Shown here: positions 36,855 through 44,904 of the stretch, in pieces
Layout: each line of letters opens with the position of its first letter
How positions within the stretch are numbered: the first letter of the stretch is position 1
Source: Erwinia sp. JUb26
Lineage (GTDB): Bacteria; Pseudomonadota; Gammaproteobacteria; Enterobacterales; Enterobacteriaceae
Assembly (NCBI RefSeq): GCF_003751505.1
Contig: NZ_RJVB01000005.1
Location: 1-64,000, forward strand
DNA: 64,000 nucleotides
Direction of reading: 5' to 3'
Program-made: the position numbers and the translations under genes
The notes under the pieces: model-generated
Seen by the model: only the letters and a program-made list of their open reading frames with translations
The model's database searches: none
Told to the model about the DNA's origin: nothing

Positions 36855-37376
36855 TCAGCTCTTTTCCAACATGTTGATAATTTGGTTAGCCACCACTTTC
36901 GCACTCTGATCGTCAGTGCGGATCGTCACGTCGGCAATCTCTTCGTACATGGGATTGCGTTCGCCAGCTAATGCTTCCAGTACTTCACGTGGAGGAGAAT
37001 CAACCTGCAGCAGCGGACGCTTTTTGTCGCGCTGTGTACGTGCCAGCTGTTTCTCGATGGTGGTTTCAAGATAAACGACTACACCACGAGCAGAAAGACG
37101 ATTGCGCGTTTCGCGAGATATGACGGAACCGCCACCTGTCGCCAGCACAATGCCCTGCTTTTCAGTGAGTTCATTAATGATTTTTTCTTCGCGATCGCGG
37201 AAGCCTTCTTCGCCTTCGACGTCGAAAACCCAGCCCACATCCGCTCCGGTACGTCGCTCAATTTCTTGATCGGAATCGAAAAATTCCATATTGAGTTGCT
37301 GAGCTAACTGACGCCCAATAGTGCTTTTGCCGGCACCCATAGGCCCAACCAGAAAGATATTGCGTTTCTCTGCCAT
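36855..37376 (-). CDS. aroK: Shikimate kinase I
   Basis: Phosphorylates shikimate; 173 residues, near-identical to E. coli AroK. Walker [13 protein letters not shown] (10-21), GFRDREE and LATGGGSV for shikimate binding, lid [11 protein letters not shown]. First gene of the aro-dam series, behind a 391-nt leader. Confidence 0.98.
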   Translation of the reverse strand: MAEKRNIFLVGPMGAGKSTIGRQLAQQLNMEFFDSDQEIERRTGADVGWVFDVEGEEGFRDREEKIINELTEKQGIVLATGGGSVISRETRNRLSARGVVVYLETTIEKQLARTQRDKKRPLLQVDSPPREVLEALAGERNPMYEEIADVTIRTDDQSAKVVANQIINMLEKS

Positions 37377-37767
37377 TTTTTCGGTATTACTAAGACAATT
37401 CGTGGATGATACCCCGCCTAAACCAGACAGGACATGAACTGAAACCTCATGAGCTAAAGTGCGAGAGTCAGACGAAAAATTATCTCAACACTGAAGGGGT
37501 TTTGGCAACCGATTAAATTTACCTTGCTCATTGCACCCAGTAATCTGGCACGTTTCAGTCCGCTTCATTTATCAGCCGGATATGGTTGCATCGGCTACGC
37601 CGTTTGCGCGCGATAAAAAACGGTTAAAATGCATTCACTACTTAAGGCCACTGGCCTGATATTCAAAATCGCTAAACCTTGTAAGCTAATTCAGCCCTTG
37701 CGTCAAACGCAACCGTAACCAATTCAGGAAAAAACATACAGGTCATGTATTTTGTCGCAGAAAAACC
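37377..37767 (-). promoter_or_regulatory. aroK upstream region, 391 nt
   Basis: No gene seen. On the minus strand TTGACG (37701-37706) and TTACAA (37679-37684), 16 bases apart (or TACAAG at 17), make a candidate sigma-70 promoter about 300 nt ahead of aroK. No intrinsic terminator for hofQ was recognised. Confidence 0.35.
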
Positions 37768-39012
37768 TTATTCACTGCGAATCAGTCGAGGTGTGATGAA
37801 AATCACTAATTCTCGTCTTTTTTGCTCCCGCACGCTGTGACGAAACAGCCCACCCAGCAGCGGTATTTCTCCCAGTAGCGGAACGCGAGTTTGCCCGGTG
37901 GCACTCTGCTGTTGGAATATCCCGCCCAGCGCCAGCGTCTGCCCGTCTTTTAGCGCAACCTGCGTGTCTATCTCCTGTTTATCAATGGTCAGCACTTCGT
38001 TCTCGCCACTGCGCATCGTGCGGCCCGGCACATTCTGGCTGATATGCAGCTTCAGTAGAATCCGGCCATTGCCCTGCACGACCGGCGTGACTTCCATGCC
38101 GAGCACCGCCTCTTTAAACTCCATGGTCGTTGAACCGCTATTGCCGGTTGCCACCTCATAGGGGATCTCGGTTCCCTGCTTGATGCTGGCCGTTTGCTGG
38201 TGGGAGGTGAACAGCCGCGGGCTGGCGATAATATCCGCCTGATGTTCGCGTTCCAGCGCGCTTAGCTCCAGATCCAGCAGCCGACCGTCCAGCTTCGCCA
38301 GGGTCAGCCCCAGCATGCCTGCGGGCCGCGCTACGCCAAGATCCACGCGCAGCTGGCTGGCGCGCAGCGCATCCGCAACCTGTTCTTCACCGCTCAGCGC
38401 CCAGTTGACGCCCAGCTCACGCAGGTTCTCCTCGCTAATGGTGACAATCTGGGCGGCGATTTCAACCTGCTCCAGCGGCACATCCAGCTGCTGCAGCCAG
38501 CGGACCGTTTGATCCAGTGCCTTTCGGGTATCACGGAGCAAAAGCGCGTTGGTGCGGGTATCTAACGTCACGCTGCCGCGTGCCGTCATCAGCCGGCTGC
38601 GCTCATTCTGCAGGCTGGTATTTAACGCTGCAGCGTCGGCGTATTGGAAGATAACCGTCTGGGTATGCAGGGGGCTGTTCAGTTCTGCCGCTTCACGTTC
38701 CGCCTCGACGCGCTGCTGTTTCTCCTGCTCCCGCTCCTGCGGGAACACCAGCATCACATTGCCTTCCCGCTCTATGCTGAGCCTGCCCATTTTCATCACC
38801 AGCTCCAGCGCCTGCTGCCACGGGACTTCATACAGCCGCAGCGTCAGCGAACCGTTTACCTCGGGCGCGACCATCAGATTCAACTGCTGATACTCTGCCA
38901 GCGCCTGTAAAATCTGGCCTATCGGCGCGTCTTCAAACGCCAGTGAGATCGGCGCGGCGCCTTTGCACAGACCGCTAATCAGAATCAGAACCAGCGCTAT
39001 TTTCCTTAACAC
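37768..39012 (-). CDS. hofQ: Secretin-type outer-membrane protein HofQ
   Basis: PilQ/ComE-type secretin, 414 residues, with a signal peptide (MLRKIALVLILISGLCKG). N-terminal STN/N0 domain (LAFEDAPIGQILQALAEYQQ), an N1 domain near 120-190, and the C-terminal secretin barrel (SPRLFTSHQQTASIKQGTEI; LGEIPLLGGLF). In E. coli it is required for use of DNA as a nutrient. Start overlaps hofP by 38 nt. Confidence 0.93.
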   Translation of the reverse strand: MLRKIALVLILISGLCKGAAPISLAFEDAPIGQILQALAEYQQLNLMVAPEVNGSLTLRLYEVPWQQALELVMKMGRLSIEREGNVMLVFPQEREQEKQQRVEAEREAAELNSPLHTQTVIFQYADAAALNTSLQNERSRLMTARGSVTLDTRTNALLLRDTRKALDQTVRWLQQLDVPLEQVEIAAQIVTISEENLRELGVNWALSGEEQVADALRASQLRVDLGVARPAGMLGLTLAKLDGRLLDLELSALEREHQADIIASPRLFTSHQQTASIKQGTEIPYEVATGNSGSTTMEFKEAVLGMEVTPVVQGNGRILLKLHISQNVPGRTMRSGENEVLTIDKQEIDTQVALKDGQTLALGGIFQQQSATGQTRVPLLGEIPLLGGLFRHSVREQKRRELVIFITPRLIRSE

Positions 39013-39328
39013 GACGTTCTCCTTTAAGTGTCAGCCTGAGCGGTGGCCTGCAGCCCTGCTCATCCTCCAGGGTGATGCCCTGCATATCAATCTGCATCAC
39101 CCGCCACCCCGTCCCGACGGGCCGATCGTTAACGCCGACGTGTAGCCGCGCAGAGGAAGCGATAAGCCAGGCCTCATAGTGATCCGGCCGCCCGATAATG
39201 CCCTGAAGCCGTAAGGGTGCATCAGACTCGCCGATCGGGGAACACTGCCCGCCTCCGGCAGGTGAAAATGGATCCCGCGCAGCAACATCCAGCGCCAGCA
39301 GTAAAATAAACAGCGCGCTAAATTTCAT
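38975..39328 (-). CDS. hofP: HofP pilus-assembly-type protein
   Basis: 117-residue secreted protein (signal MKFSALFILLLALDVAA) with the DPFSP motif of PilP-like partners of secretins. Divergent in sequence from E. coli HofP; identified by size, signal and position between hofO and hofQ. Confidence 0.82.
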   Translation of the reverse strand: MKFSALFILLLALDVAARDPFSPAGGGQCSPIGESDAPLRLQGIIGRPDHYEAWLIASSARLHVGVNDRPVGTGWRVMQIDMQGITLEDEQGCRPPLRLTLKGERRVKENSAGSDSD

Positions 39329-39815
39329 AGTTGAGTTGGATCAGCAGATGCAGCCACGGCGATTGCCCCTTTAGCGTCACGGCAGGGATGCTCACCGCCG
39401 GTCTCAGGGTCTTCAGATAGTCAAGAAGGTCGGTAAACTGCTGCCAGCGCAGGGTTATGGCCAGTTCACCGCCGTTCTCGTCCGGCTGCCAGTGTTCAAG
39501 CTCACCGCCGCTGGCCGCCAGCAGAGCCGGTAAAGAAAAATGCGGGCCATCCTGCGCCACGAACTGCTCACTCAATTCGGCACTCTGCTGTTCCAGCATG
39601 GCAAGCGACGGCAGGCGGCGCAGCGCCTCAAGCCGCTGCCGATAACGAGATAACTGTTCCTGCATCTGCCGGTCCAGCCGCTGTGATGTGTGCTGCACCG
39701 GTCGTAGCCAGAACTGCCACATTATCAGCGCCATCAGCGCCCCCGCACCGATAATGCCGAGCATGCGAAGCCGGATATCCGCTGCCAGCCAGTTCGTCAG
39801 CCAGCGATTACTCAT
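39318..39815 (-). CDS. hofO: HofO, PilO-like inner-membrane protein
   Basis: 165 residues with one N-terminal membrane segment (MLGIIGAGALMALIMWQFWL, ~18-37) followed by a coiled coil and a small alpha/beta domain, as in PilO. Overlaps hofN and hofP slightly. Confidence 0.82.
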   Translation of the reverse strand: MSNRWLTNWLAADIRLRMLGIIGAGALMALIMWQFWLRPVQHTSQRLDRQMQEQLSRYRQRLEALRRLPSLAMLEQQSAELSEQFVAQDGPHFSLPALLAASGGELEHWQPDENGGELAITLRWQQFTDLLDYLKTLRPAVSIPAVTLKGQSPWLHLLIQLNYEI

Positions 39816-40353
39816 TGCTCTGCTCCTGGTTCCCCAGAGTCAACTGCAAGCTGAAACTCACCCCGACAGACGGCTCGCTGCGAAGCGCCCCCAGCTTTAT
39901 GGACGGTATTTCCTGCAGCTGACGCAGCCTGTCGCGCAGATGGTGAAGCTCAGCCACGCTGCGGCTGAATCCCTTGAGGGAGACGCCCTGCCGGTCTTTC
40001 TTCAGACCGTTCAGCCAGATATCCGGCGGTATTTCCGCGCTCAGTCGCTGGATAAAACCCAGCCACCGGGAAAGATCCTGCTGCTGCAGTTGCTGCTTCT
40101 GCTGTGCCTGCCGCAGCTGGTCGAGCCGCTGCTGCGCCGCCAGAGTCCGATCGTGCAGGGCCGCAGCATCCTGCTGCGCACCGGGCCAGAAGCTCAGCAG
40201 TACCGCCCGCCGATCGTTAAGCCGCTGCTGCCAGTATCCGCCCTGCATCGCGAAGATCGTCAGCGCCAGCATCAGTCCGCACAGCCGCCGCCACCGCTGC
40301 CACTGCTGCCGTTGCCGCCTGGCCCGCCAGGGCATCAGATTAATACAGACCAT
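39808..40353 (-). CDS. hofN: HofN, PilN-like inner-membrane protein
   Basis: 181 residues. INLMPWRARRQRQQW at the N-terminus is the PilN signature that binds PilM; a membrane segment (~28-42) and a long Gln-rich coiled coil follow. ATG overlaps the hofM stop by one base (TAATG at 40353). Confidence 0.84.
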   Translation of the reverse strand: MVCINLMPWRARRQRQQWQRWRRLCGLMLALTIFAMQGGYWQQRLNDRRAVLLSFWPGAQQDAAALHDRTLAAQQRLDQLRQAQQKQQLQQQDLSRWLGFIQRLSAEIPPDIWLNGLKKDRQGVSLKGFSRSVAELHHLRDRLRQLQEIPSIKLGALRSEPSVGVSFSLQLTLGNQEQSNE

Positions 40354-41180
40354 TAGCGATCCTCGGGCCGCATTGCCAGCCCGGTGGCAATGGCATAAGC
40401 CCCGCCGCAGACCGGCAGCGGCGGCTGAAGAAAGTGCAGAGCGGCAAAAGGTGAAAGCGCAGTCGCCCCTTCAGGCAGTACATCATCCAGTGCGGAGCTG
40501 TACCAGACTGCCCCCTGCGGCGGTAGGTACCGCTGACGCAGTGCGGAAAAATCAGCGGCGTCGTCAAGCGGGCACCAACCCCATGGCCGTTCACCGTGCT
40601 GCGGGGAATACCACAGCCAGTGATCGCTCAGGCGATGAACCAGCGTCGCGTCAGGCGACAGCGCAAGGGCTCGCGCCAGCACGGAGAGCGCCGACGGCGT
40701 CAGGTCCATCACCTGCGGTATCAGGCCAATCTCCTGCAAACAGTCCAGCCAGCCCTGCAGTGCTTCCCGCCGGGTAGCGGTCAGCGTCAACTGGTTATCC
40801 ATTCCGTCGCTCAGGCGAAAATCCAGCGCCAGCGCTTGCGGTTCAATCGGGAAAAAACGCTTCGCCGCCGCGCGGATGTAGTCGCTCTGTGCGGCTTCAC
40901 GCAGATGAGTGGTGGGCAGGCTCAGCTGGCGCTGCATCACCAGCTGGGGCGGGTATCCCACGCGCAGCGCAATGCGCGAAGGCAGCAGCCTGCGCCAGCG
41001 CTGCAAAATGGAGACGAGAACCTCTGGCCGTTGCACCAGGCCATTTCTTAACGTATCTTGCGGCAACGTATGCTGCCACCAGTGGCGCAGCTGCCAGCCG
41101 TTGCGGCGGCGCTGGATACCGATGGCGCAGAGCTGCCCGTTTTGAATATCCAACCCGACCTGCCATGTCTGAAAAGCCAT
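40353..41180 (-). CDS. hofM: HofM, PilM-like actin-fold protein
   Basis: 275-residue cytoplasmic ATPase-fold protein that anchors the PilN/O/P-like complex (FQTWQVGLDIQNGQLCAIGI at the N-terminus). First gene of hofMNOPQ, divergent from mrcA with 117 nt between starts. AAGGAG upstream. Confidence 0.86.
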   Translation of the reverse strand: MAFQTWQVGLDIQNGQLCAIGIQRRRNGWQLRHWWQHTLPQDTLRNGLVQRPEVLVSILQRWRRLLPSRIALRVGYPPQLVMQRQLSLPTTHLREAAQSDYIRAAAKRFFPIEPQALALDFRLSDGMDNQLTLTATRREALQGWLDCLQEIGLIPQVMDLTPSALSVLARALALSPDATLVHRLSDHWLWYSPQHGERPWGWCPLDDAADFSALRQRYLPPQGAVWYSSALDDVLPEGATALSPFAALHFLQPPLPVCGGAYAIATGLAMRPEDR

Positions 41181-41297
41181 TGACGAAATCTCCTTATCGT
41201 CAGTTACAAAAGGACGTATCCAAGGTACTGGCTTGCCTTTATACTACCGCGCGATTGTTTATAAACTGCCCAATCGACTCTTAATGGGAAATATCAG

Positions 41298-43853
41298 GTG
41301 AAGTTCGTAAAGTATTTATTGATCCTTGCAGTGTGTTGCATCTTGCTGGGAGCCGGCTCGATCTATGGTTTATACAAATACATAGAGCCGCAGCTTCCTG
41401 ACGTTGCCACGCTGAAAGACGTGCGTCTGCAGACGCCAATGCAGGTCTACAGCGCCGATAACGAGCTTATCGCGCAGTACGGAGAAAAACGCCGTATCCC
41501 GCTGACCCTGCAACAAATCCCCCCCACGATGGTGAAGGCGTTTATCGCCACCGAAGATAGCCGTTTTTATGAGCATCACGGTGTCGACCCGATCGGTATT
41601 TTCCGTGCTGCCAGCATCGCGCTGGTCTCCGGTCATGCCTCACAGGGTGCCAGTACCATTACGCAACAGCTGGCGCGTAACTTCTTCCTCAGTCCGGAAA
41701 AAACGCTGCTGCGCAAAATCAAAGAGGTCTTTCTTGCCGTTCGCATCGAACAGATGATGAGTAAAGATGAGATCCTTGAGCTTTACCTGAACAAAATCTA
41801 CCTCGGCTACCGCGCGTATGGTGTCGGTGCGGCGGCTCAGGTTTACTTCGGTAAAAACATCGATGAGCTGTCGCTGAGTGAAATGGCGATGATTGCCGGG
41901 CTGCCTAAGGCCCCGTCAACCTTCAACCCGCTCTACTCCCACGAACGTGCCGTGCAGCGCCGTAATACCGTGCTGGCGCGTATGCTGGACCAGCATTACA
42001 TCACCCAGTCGCAGTATGACGAGGCCCGCAATACGCCGCTGGTGGCGAACTATCACGCGCCGGAAATCGCCTTCTCCGCCCCGTACCTGACCGAAATGGT
42101 GCGCCAGGAGATGGTGAAACAGTACGGTGAAGATGCCTATAACGACGGCTATAAGGTCTACACCACCGTCACCCGCAAGCTGCAGCTGGCGGCGCAAAAG
42201 TCGGTGCAGGACAATGTGCTGGCTTACGATATGCGCCACGGCTATCGCGGCCCGGCCAGCGCGCTGTGGAAAGCGGGTGAACCGGCCTGGGGCCAAACGG
42301 AAATCCTGAAAACGCTGAAGTCCCTGCCGGTTTACGGCCCGCTGTTCCCGGCGGTGGTGACGCAAAGCAGTAGTGATTCTGCCACGGTGCAGATGCGCGA
42401 CGGCAGCACCACGGATCTGAATCTGGACGCCGTACGCTGGGCGCGACCGTTCAAATCCGATACCTTGCAGGGCGCAACGCCTCGCGCCGTGAATCAGGTC
42501 CTGCAGCCGGGTCAGCAGATCTGGGTACGCCAGGCGGATAACGGCTGGATGCTGTCGCAGGTGCCTGACGTTAACTCCTCGCTGGTGTCACTCGATCCGC
42601 ACGACGGTTCGGTGCGCGCGCTGGTCGGCGGATTTGATTTCACCCTGAGCAAGTTCAACCGCGCGACCCAGGCGCTGCGCCAGGTGGGGTCGAACATCAA
42701 GCCGTTCCTCTATACGGCGGCGATGGATCGCGGGCTGACGCTGGCCTCGATCCTGAACGACCTGCCGATTTCCCGCTGGGATGCCGGTGCGGGTGCCGAC
42801 TGGCGTCCTAAGAACTCACCTAACACCTACGCCGGGCCGATTCGCCTGCGTCAGGGACTGGGCGAGTCGAAGAACGTGGTGATGGTCCGCGCCATGCGCG
42901 CCATGGGCGTTGACTACGCGGCGGAATATCTGCAGCGCTTTGGCTTCCCGGCGCAGAACATCGTGCATACCGAATCCCTGGCGCTGGGCTCCGCGTCCTT
43001 TACGCCGCTGCAGATGGTGCGCGGCTATTCGGTGATGGCCAACGGCGGCTTCCTGGTTGACCCTTACTTCATCACCCGCATTGAAAATGAAGCGGGCGGT
43101 AAGATATTTGAAGCGAAGCCTAAAGTGGCCTGTCCCGAGTGCAATCTGCCGGTTATCTACGGCGAAACGCAAAAAGCGGTGGCGCTGAGCGAGGACAGCG
43201 TGGAAAACGTCGCGGTTTCGCAGGAAGGTAAAACCAATGCCGTTCCGCAGCCTCAGCTTGAACAGGTGACGCAGCAGCAGGTTCAGCAGGATGGCGACCA
43301 GCAGTACGCGCCGCACGTGATCAATACCCCACTGTCGTTCCTGATTAAGAGCGCGCTGAACTCGAATATCTTTGGTGAACCGGGCTGGATGGGCACCGGC
43401 TGGCGTGCCGGGCGCGACCTGAAGCGTAACGACATCGGCGGCAAAACCGGTACCACCAACAGCTCGAAAGATGCGTGGTTCTCCGGCTACGGCCCGGGCG
43501 TCGTGACGTCAGTATGGATTGGCTTTGACGATCATCGCCGCGATCTGGGCCGCACGACCGCTTCCGGGGCGATCAAAGATCAGATTTCTGGCTATGAAGG
43601 CGGCGCGAAGAGTGCTCAGCCTGCCTGGGATGAGTATATGCAGTCAGCGCTGGATGGCGTCCCCGTACAGCCGCTTACCCCGCCGGAAGGTGTGGTGTCG
43701 GTGACCATCGATCGCAGCACCGGCAAGCTGGCTAACGGCGGCGGCAATACGCGTCAGGAGTACTTTATCAACGGGACGCAGCCGACCGAATACTCGGTTC
43801 ACGATGTGGGTACCACGCTGATGGATAATGGCGAAACCCACGAACTGTTCTGA
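41298..43853 (+). CDS. mrcA: Penicillin-binding protein 1A
   Basis: Bifunctional class-A PBP, 851 residues, anchored by one N-terminal membrane segment. Glycosyltransferase domain ~55-230 with catalytic glutamate in ATEDSRFYEHHGVD. Transpeptidase domain with SxxK in GSNIKPFLYT and KTG in GGKTGTTNSSKDAW. An OB-like insert lies between. The start is GTG at 41298-41300 (MKFVKYLLILAVCC), as in E. coli mrcA. Strong terminator follows. Confidence 0.97.
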   Translation: MKFVKYLLILAVCCILLGAGSIYGLYKYIEPQLPDVATLKDVRLQTPMQVYSADNELIAQYGEKRRIPLTLQQIPPTMVKAFIATEDSRFYEHHGVDPIGIFRAASIALVSGHASQGASTITQQLARNFFLSPEKTLLRKIKEVFLAVRIEQMMSKDEILELYLNKIYLGYRAYGVGAAAQVYFGKNIDELSLSEMAMIAGLPKAPSTFNPLYSHERAVQRRNTVLARMLDQHYITQSQYDEARNTPLVANYHAPEIAFSAPYLTEMVRQEMVKQYGEDAYNDGYKVYTTVTRKLQLAAQKSVQDNVLAYDMRHGYRGPASALWKAGEPAWGQTEILKTLKSLPVYGPLFPAVVTQSSSDSATVQMRDGSTTDLNLDAVRWARPFKSDTLQGATPRAVNQVLQPGQQIWVRQADNGWMLSQVPDVNSSLVSLDPHDGSVRALVGGFDFTLSKFNRATQALRQVGSNIKPFLYTAAMDRGLTLASILNDLPISRWDAGAGADWRPKNSPNTYAGPIRLRQGLGESKNVVMVRAMRAMGVDYAAEYLQRFGFPAQNIVHTESLALGSASFTPLQMVRGYSVMANGGFLVDPYFITRIENEAGGKIFEAKPKVACPECNLPVIYGETQKAVALSEDSVENVAVSQEGKTNAVPQPQLEQVTQQQVQQDGDQQYAPHVINTPLSFLIKSALNSNIFGEPGWMGTGWRAGRDLKRNDIGGKTGTTNSSKDAWFSGYGPGVVTSVWIGFDDHRRDLGRTTASGAIKDQISGYEGGAKSAQPAWDEYMQSALDGVPVQPLTPPEGVVSVTIDRSTGKLANGGGNTRQEYFINGTQPTEYSVHDVGTTLMDNGETHELF

Positions 43854-43876
43854 CGGGTATTAACGCCTTAAACACC

Positions 43877-43908
43877 AAGAAGCCGGATAAATCCGGCTTC
43901 TTTTTTTT
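43877..43908 (+). terminator. Terminator of mrcA
   Basis: AAGAAGCCGGA (43877-43887), loop TAAA, TCCGGCTTCTT (43892-43902), then a T-run to 43908. The A residues on the left also make it a fair terminator for convergent nudE. Confidence 0.93.
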
Positions 43909-43935
43909 GCTCAAACAAACAGCGTTCGTACCAGA

Positions 43936-44502
43936 TCAGTAGCTGAGACGCCCCTGCTTCACCAGCCATTCCCGCACCAGGAACAGCGCACTGACGTTGC
44001 GCGCCTCGCGGAAATCAGGCTCATCCAGCAGCGCCAGCAGGTTGTCCAGCGGCCAGTGTACCTGCGGCAGCGGCTCGGGTTCATCCCCTTCCAGCTTTTC
44101 CAGATAGAGATCTTCCGCCACCACAATATTCATCTGGCTGGAGAAATAGGAAGGTGCCATGGTGAGTTTACCCAGCTGTTCCAGCTGATGCGCCCCAAAG
44201 CCCGCCTCTTCTTTCAGCTCGCGGTTCGCCGCCTCAAACGGCGTTTCACCCGGATCAATCAGCCCCTTGGGGAAACCCAGCTCATAGCTTTCCAGACCAA
44301 CCGCATACTCCTGAATCAGGATCAGGTGATTGTCGATAATCGGTACAATCATCACGGCTTCGCGGCCGGAGGGACGCATCCGCTCGTAGACCCGTCGGGC
44401 ACCGTTGCTGAAGGCCAGATCCACCGCTTCCACGGTAAACAACCGCGAGCGGGCTACGGCCTCAACGTTGAGAATTTCAGGTTTCTGTAATTGTCTGGTC
44501 AT
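43936..44502 (-). CDS. nudE: ADP compounds hydrolase NudE
   Basis: Nudix enzyme acting on ADP-ribose, Ap3A and NADH. 188 residues from ATG 44500-44502 (MTRQLQKPEILNVEAVARSR). Nudix box GLIDPGETPFEAANRELKEE near residues 85-107. An open frame 39 codons further upstream does not resemble the family. Confidence 0.93.
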   Translation of the reverse strand: MTRQLQKPEILNVEAVARSRLFTVEAVDLAFSNGARRVYERMRPSGREAVMIVPIIDNHLILIQEYAVGLESYELGFPKGLIDPGETPFEAANRELKEEAGFGAHQLEQLGKLTMAPSYFSSQMNIVVAEDLYLEKLEGDEPEPLPQVHWPLDNLLALLDEPDFREARNVSALFLVREWLVKQGRLSY

Positions 44503-44904
44503 AAGGGCCCCAGGAATAAGCCGAAGATAAACGCCATCGTCCGCACGCGGCTGAACGCTGACCGTATTAACACTATTGTGCGGTAGCCGCATCAGGAAGC
44601 CAATCATCGCACGGATCATTTTGCTTATTTATAACAAATCATTGTTAATATGAGGAAAATCATTTAATGAAAGTCAATCTTAGTCGCGGGAAATAGGATT
44701 ATACCGATTCTTAATAGTGCAAATGCCTGGTAAGATTTAAGCAAGGAAAGGCATGCTATGATTTTATCATTATGATTCTTATTACTATTTATGTTTTCGA
44801 TACCGATTGTCAGTGCGACCTTAACCCGCCATTATTGGTTTATAGATGACCGAAGCCGTACGCCAGAACCGTAACAGGAGCACTGTGGCAGGAATGAGGG
44901 GAGC
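44503..44904 (+). promoter_or_regulatory. nudE-igaA divergent region, 402 nt
   Basis: No gene seen. From about 44620 to 44830 it is markedly AT-rich against a GC-rich background and contains the palindrome ATGAT-TTT-ATCAT (44758-44770) and several short TAAGA/TCTTA motifs reminiscent of RcsB half-sites. GAGGGGAGC just before 44905 is a strong ribosome-binding site for igaA. Confidence 0.4.

Noticed and set aside
44503..44619. 39-codon N-terminal extension of nudE
   Set aside because: The family starts at MTRQLQKP; the extension has no similarity and crosses into the divergent control region.
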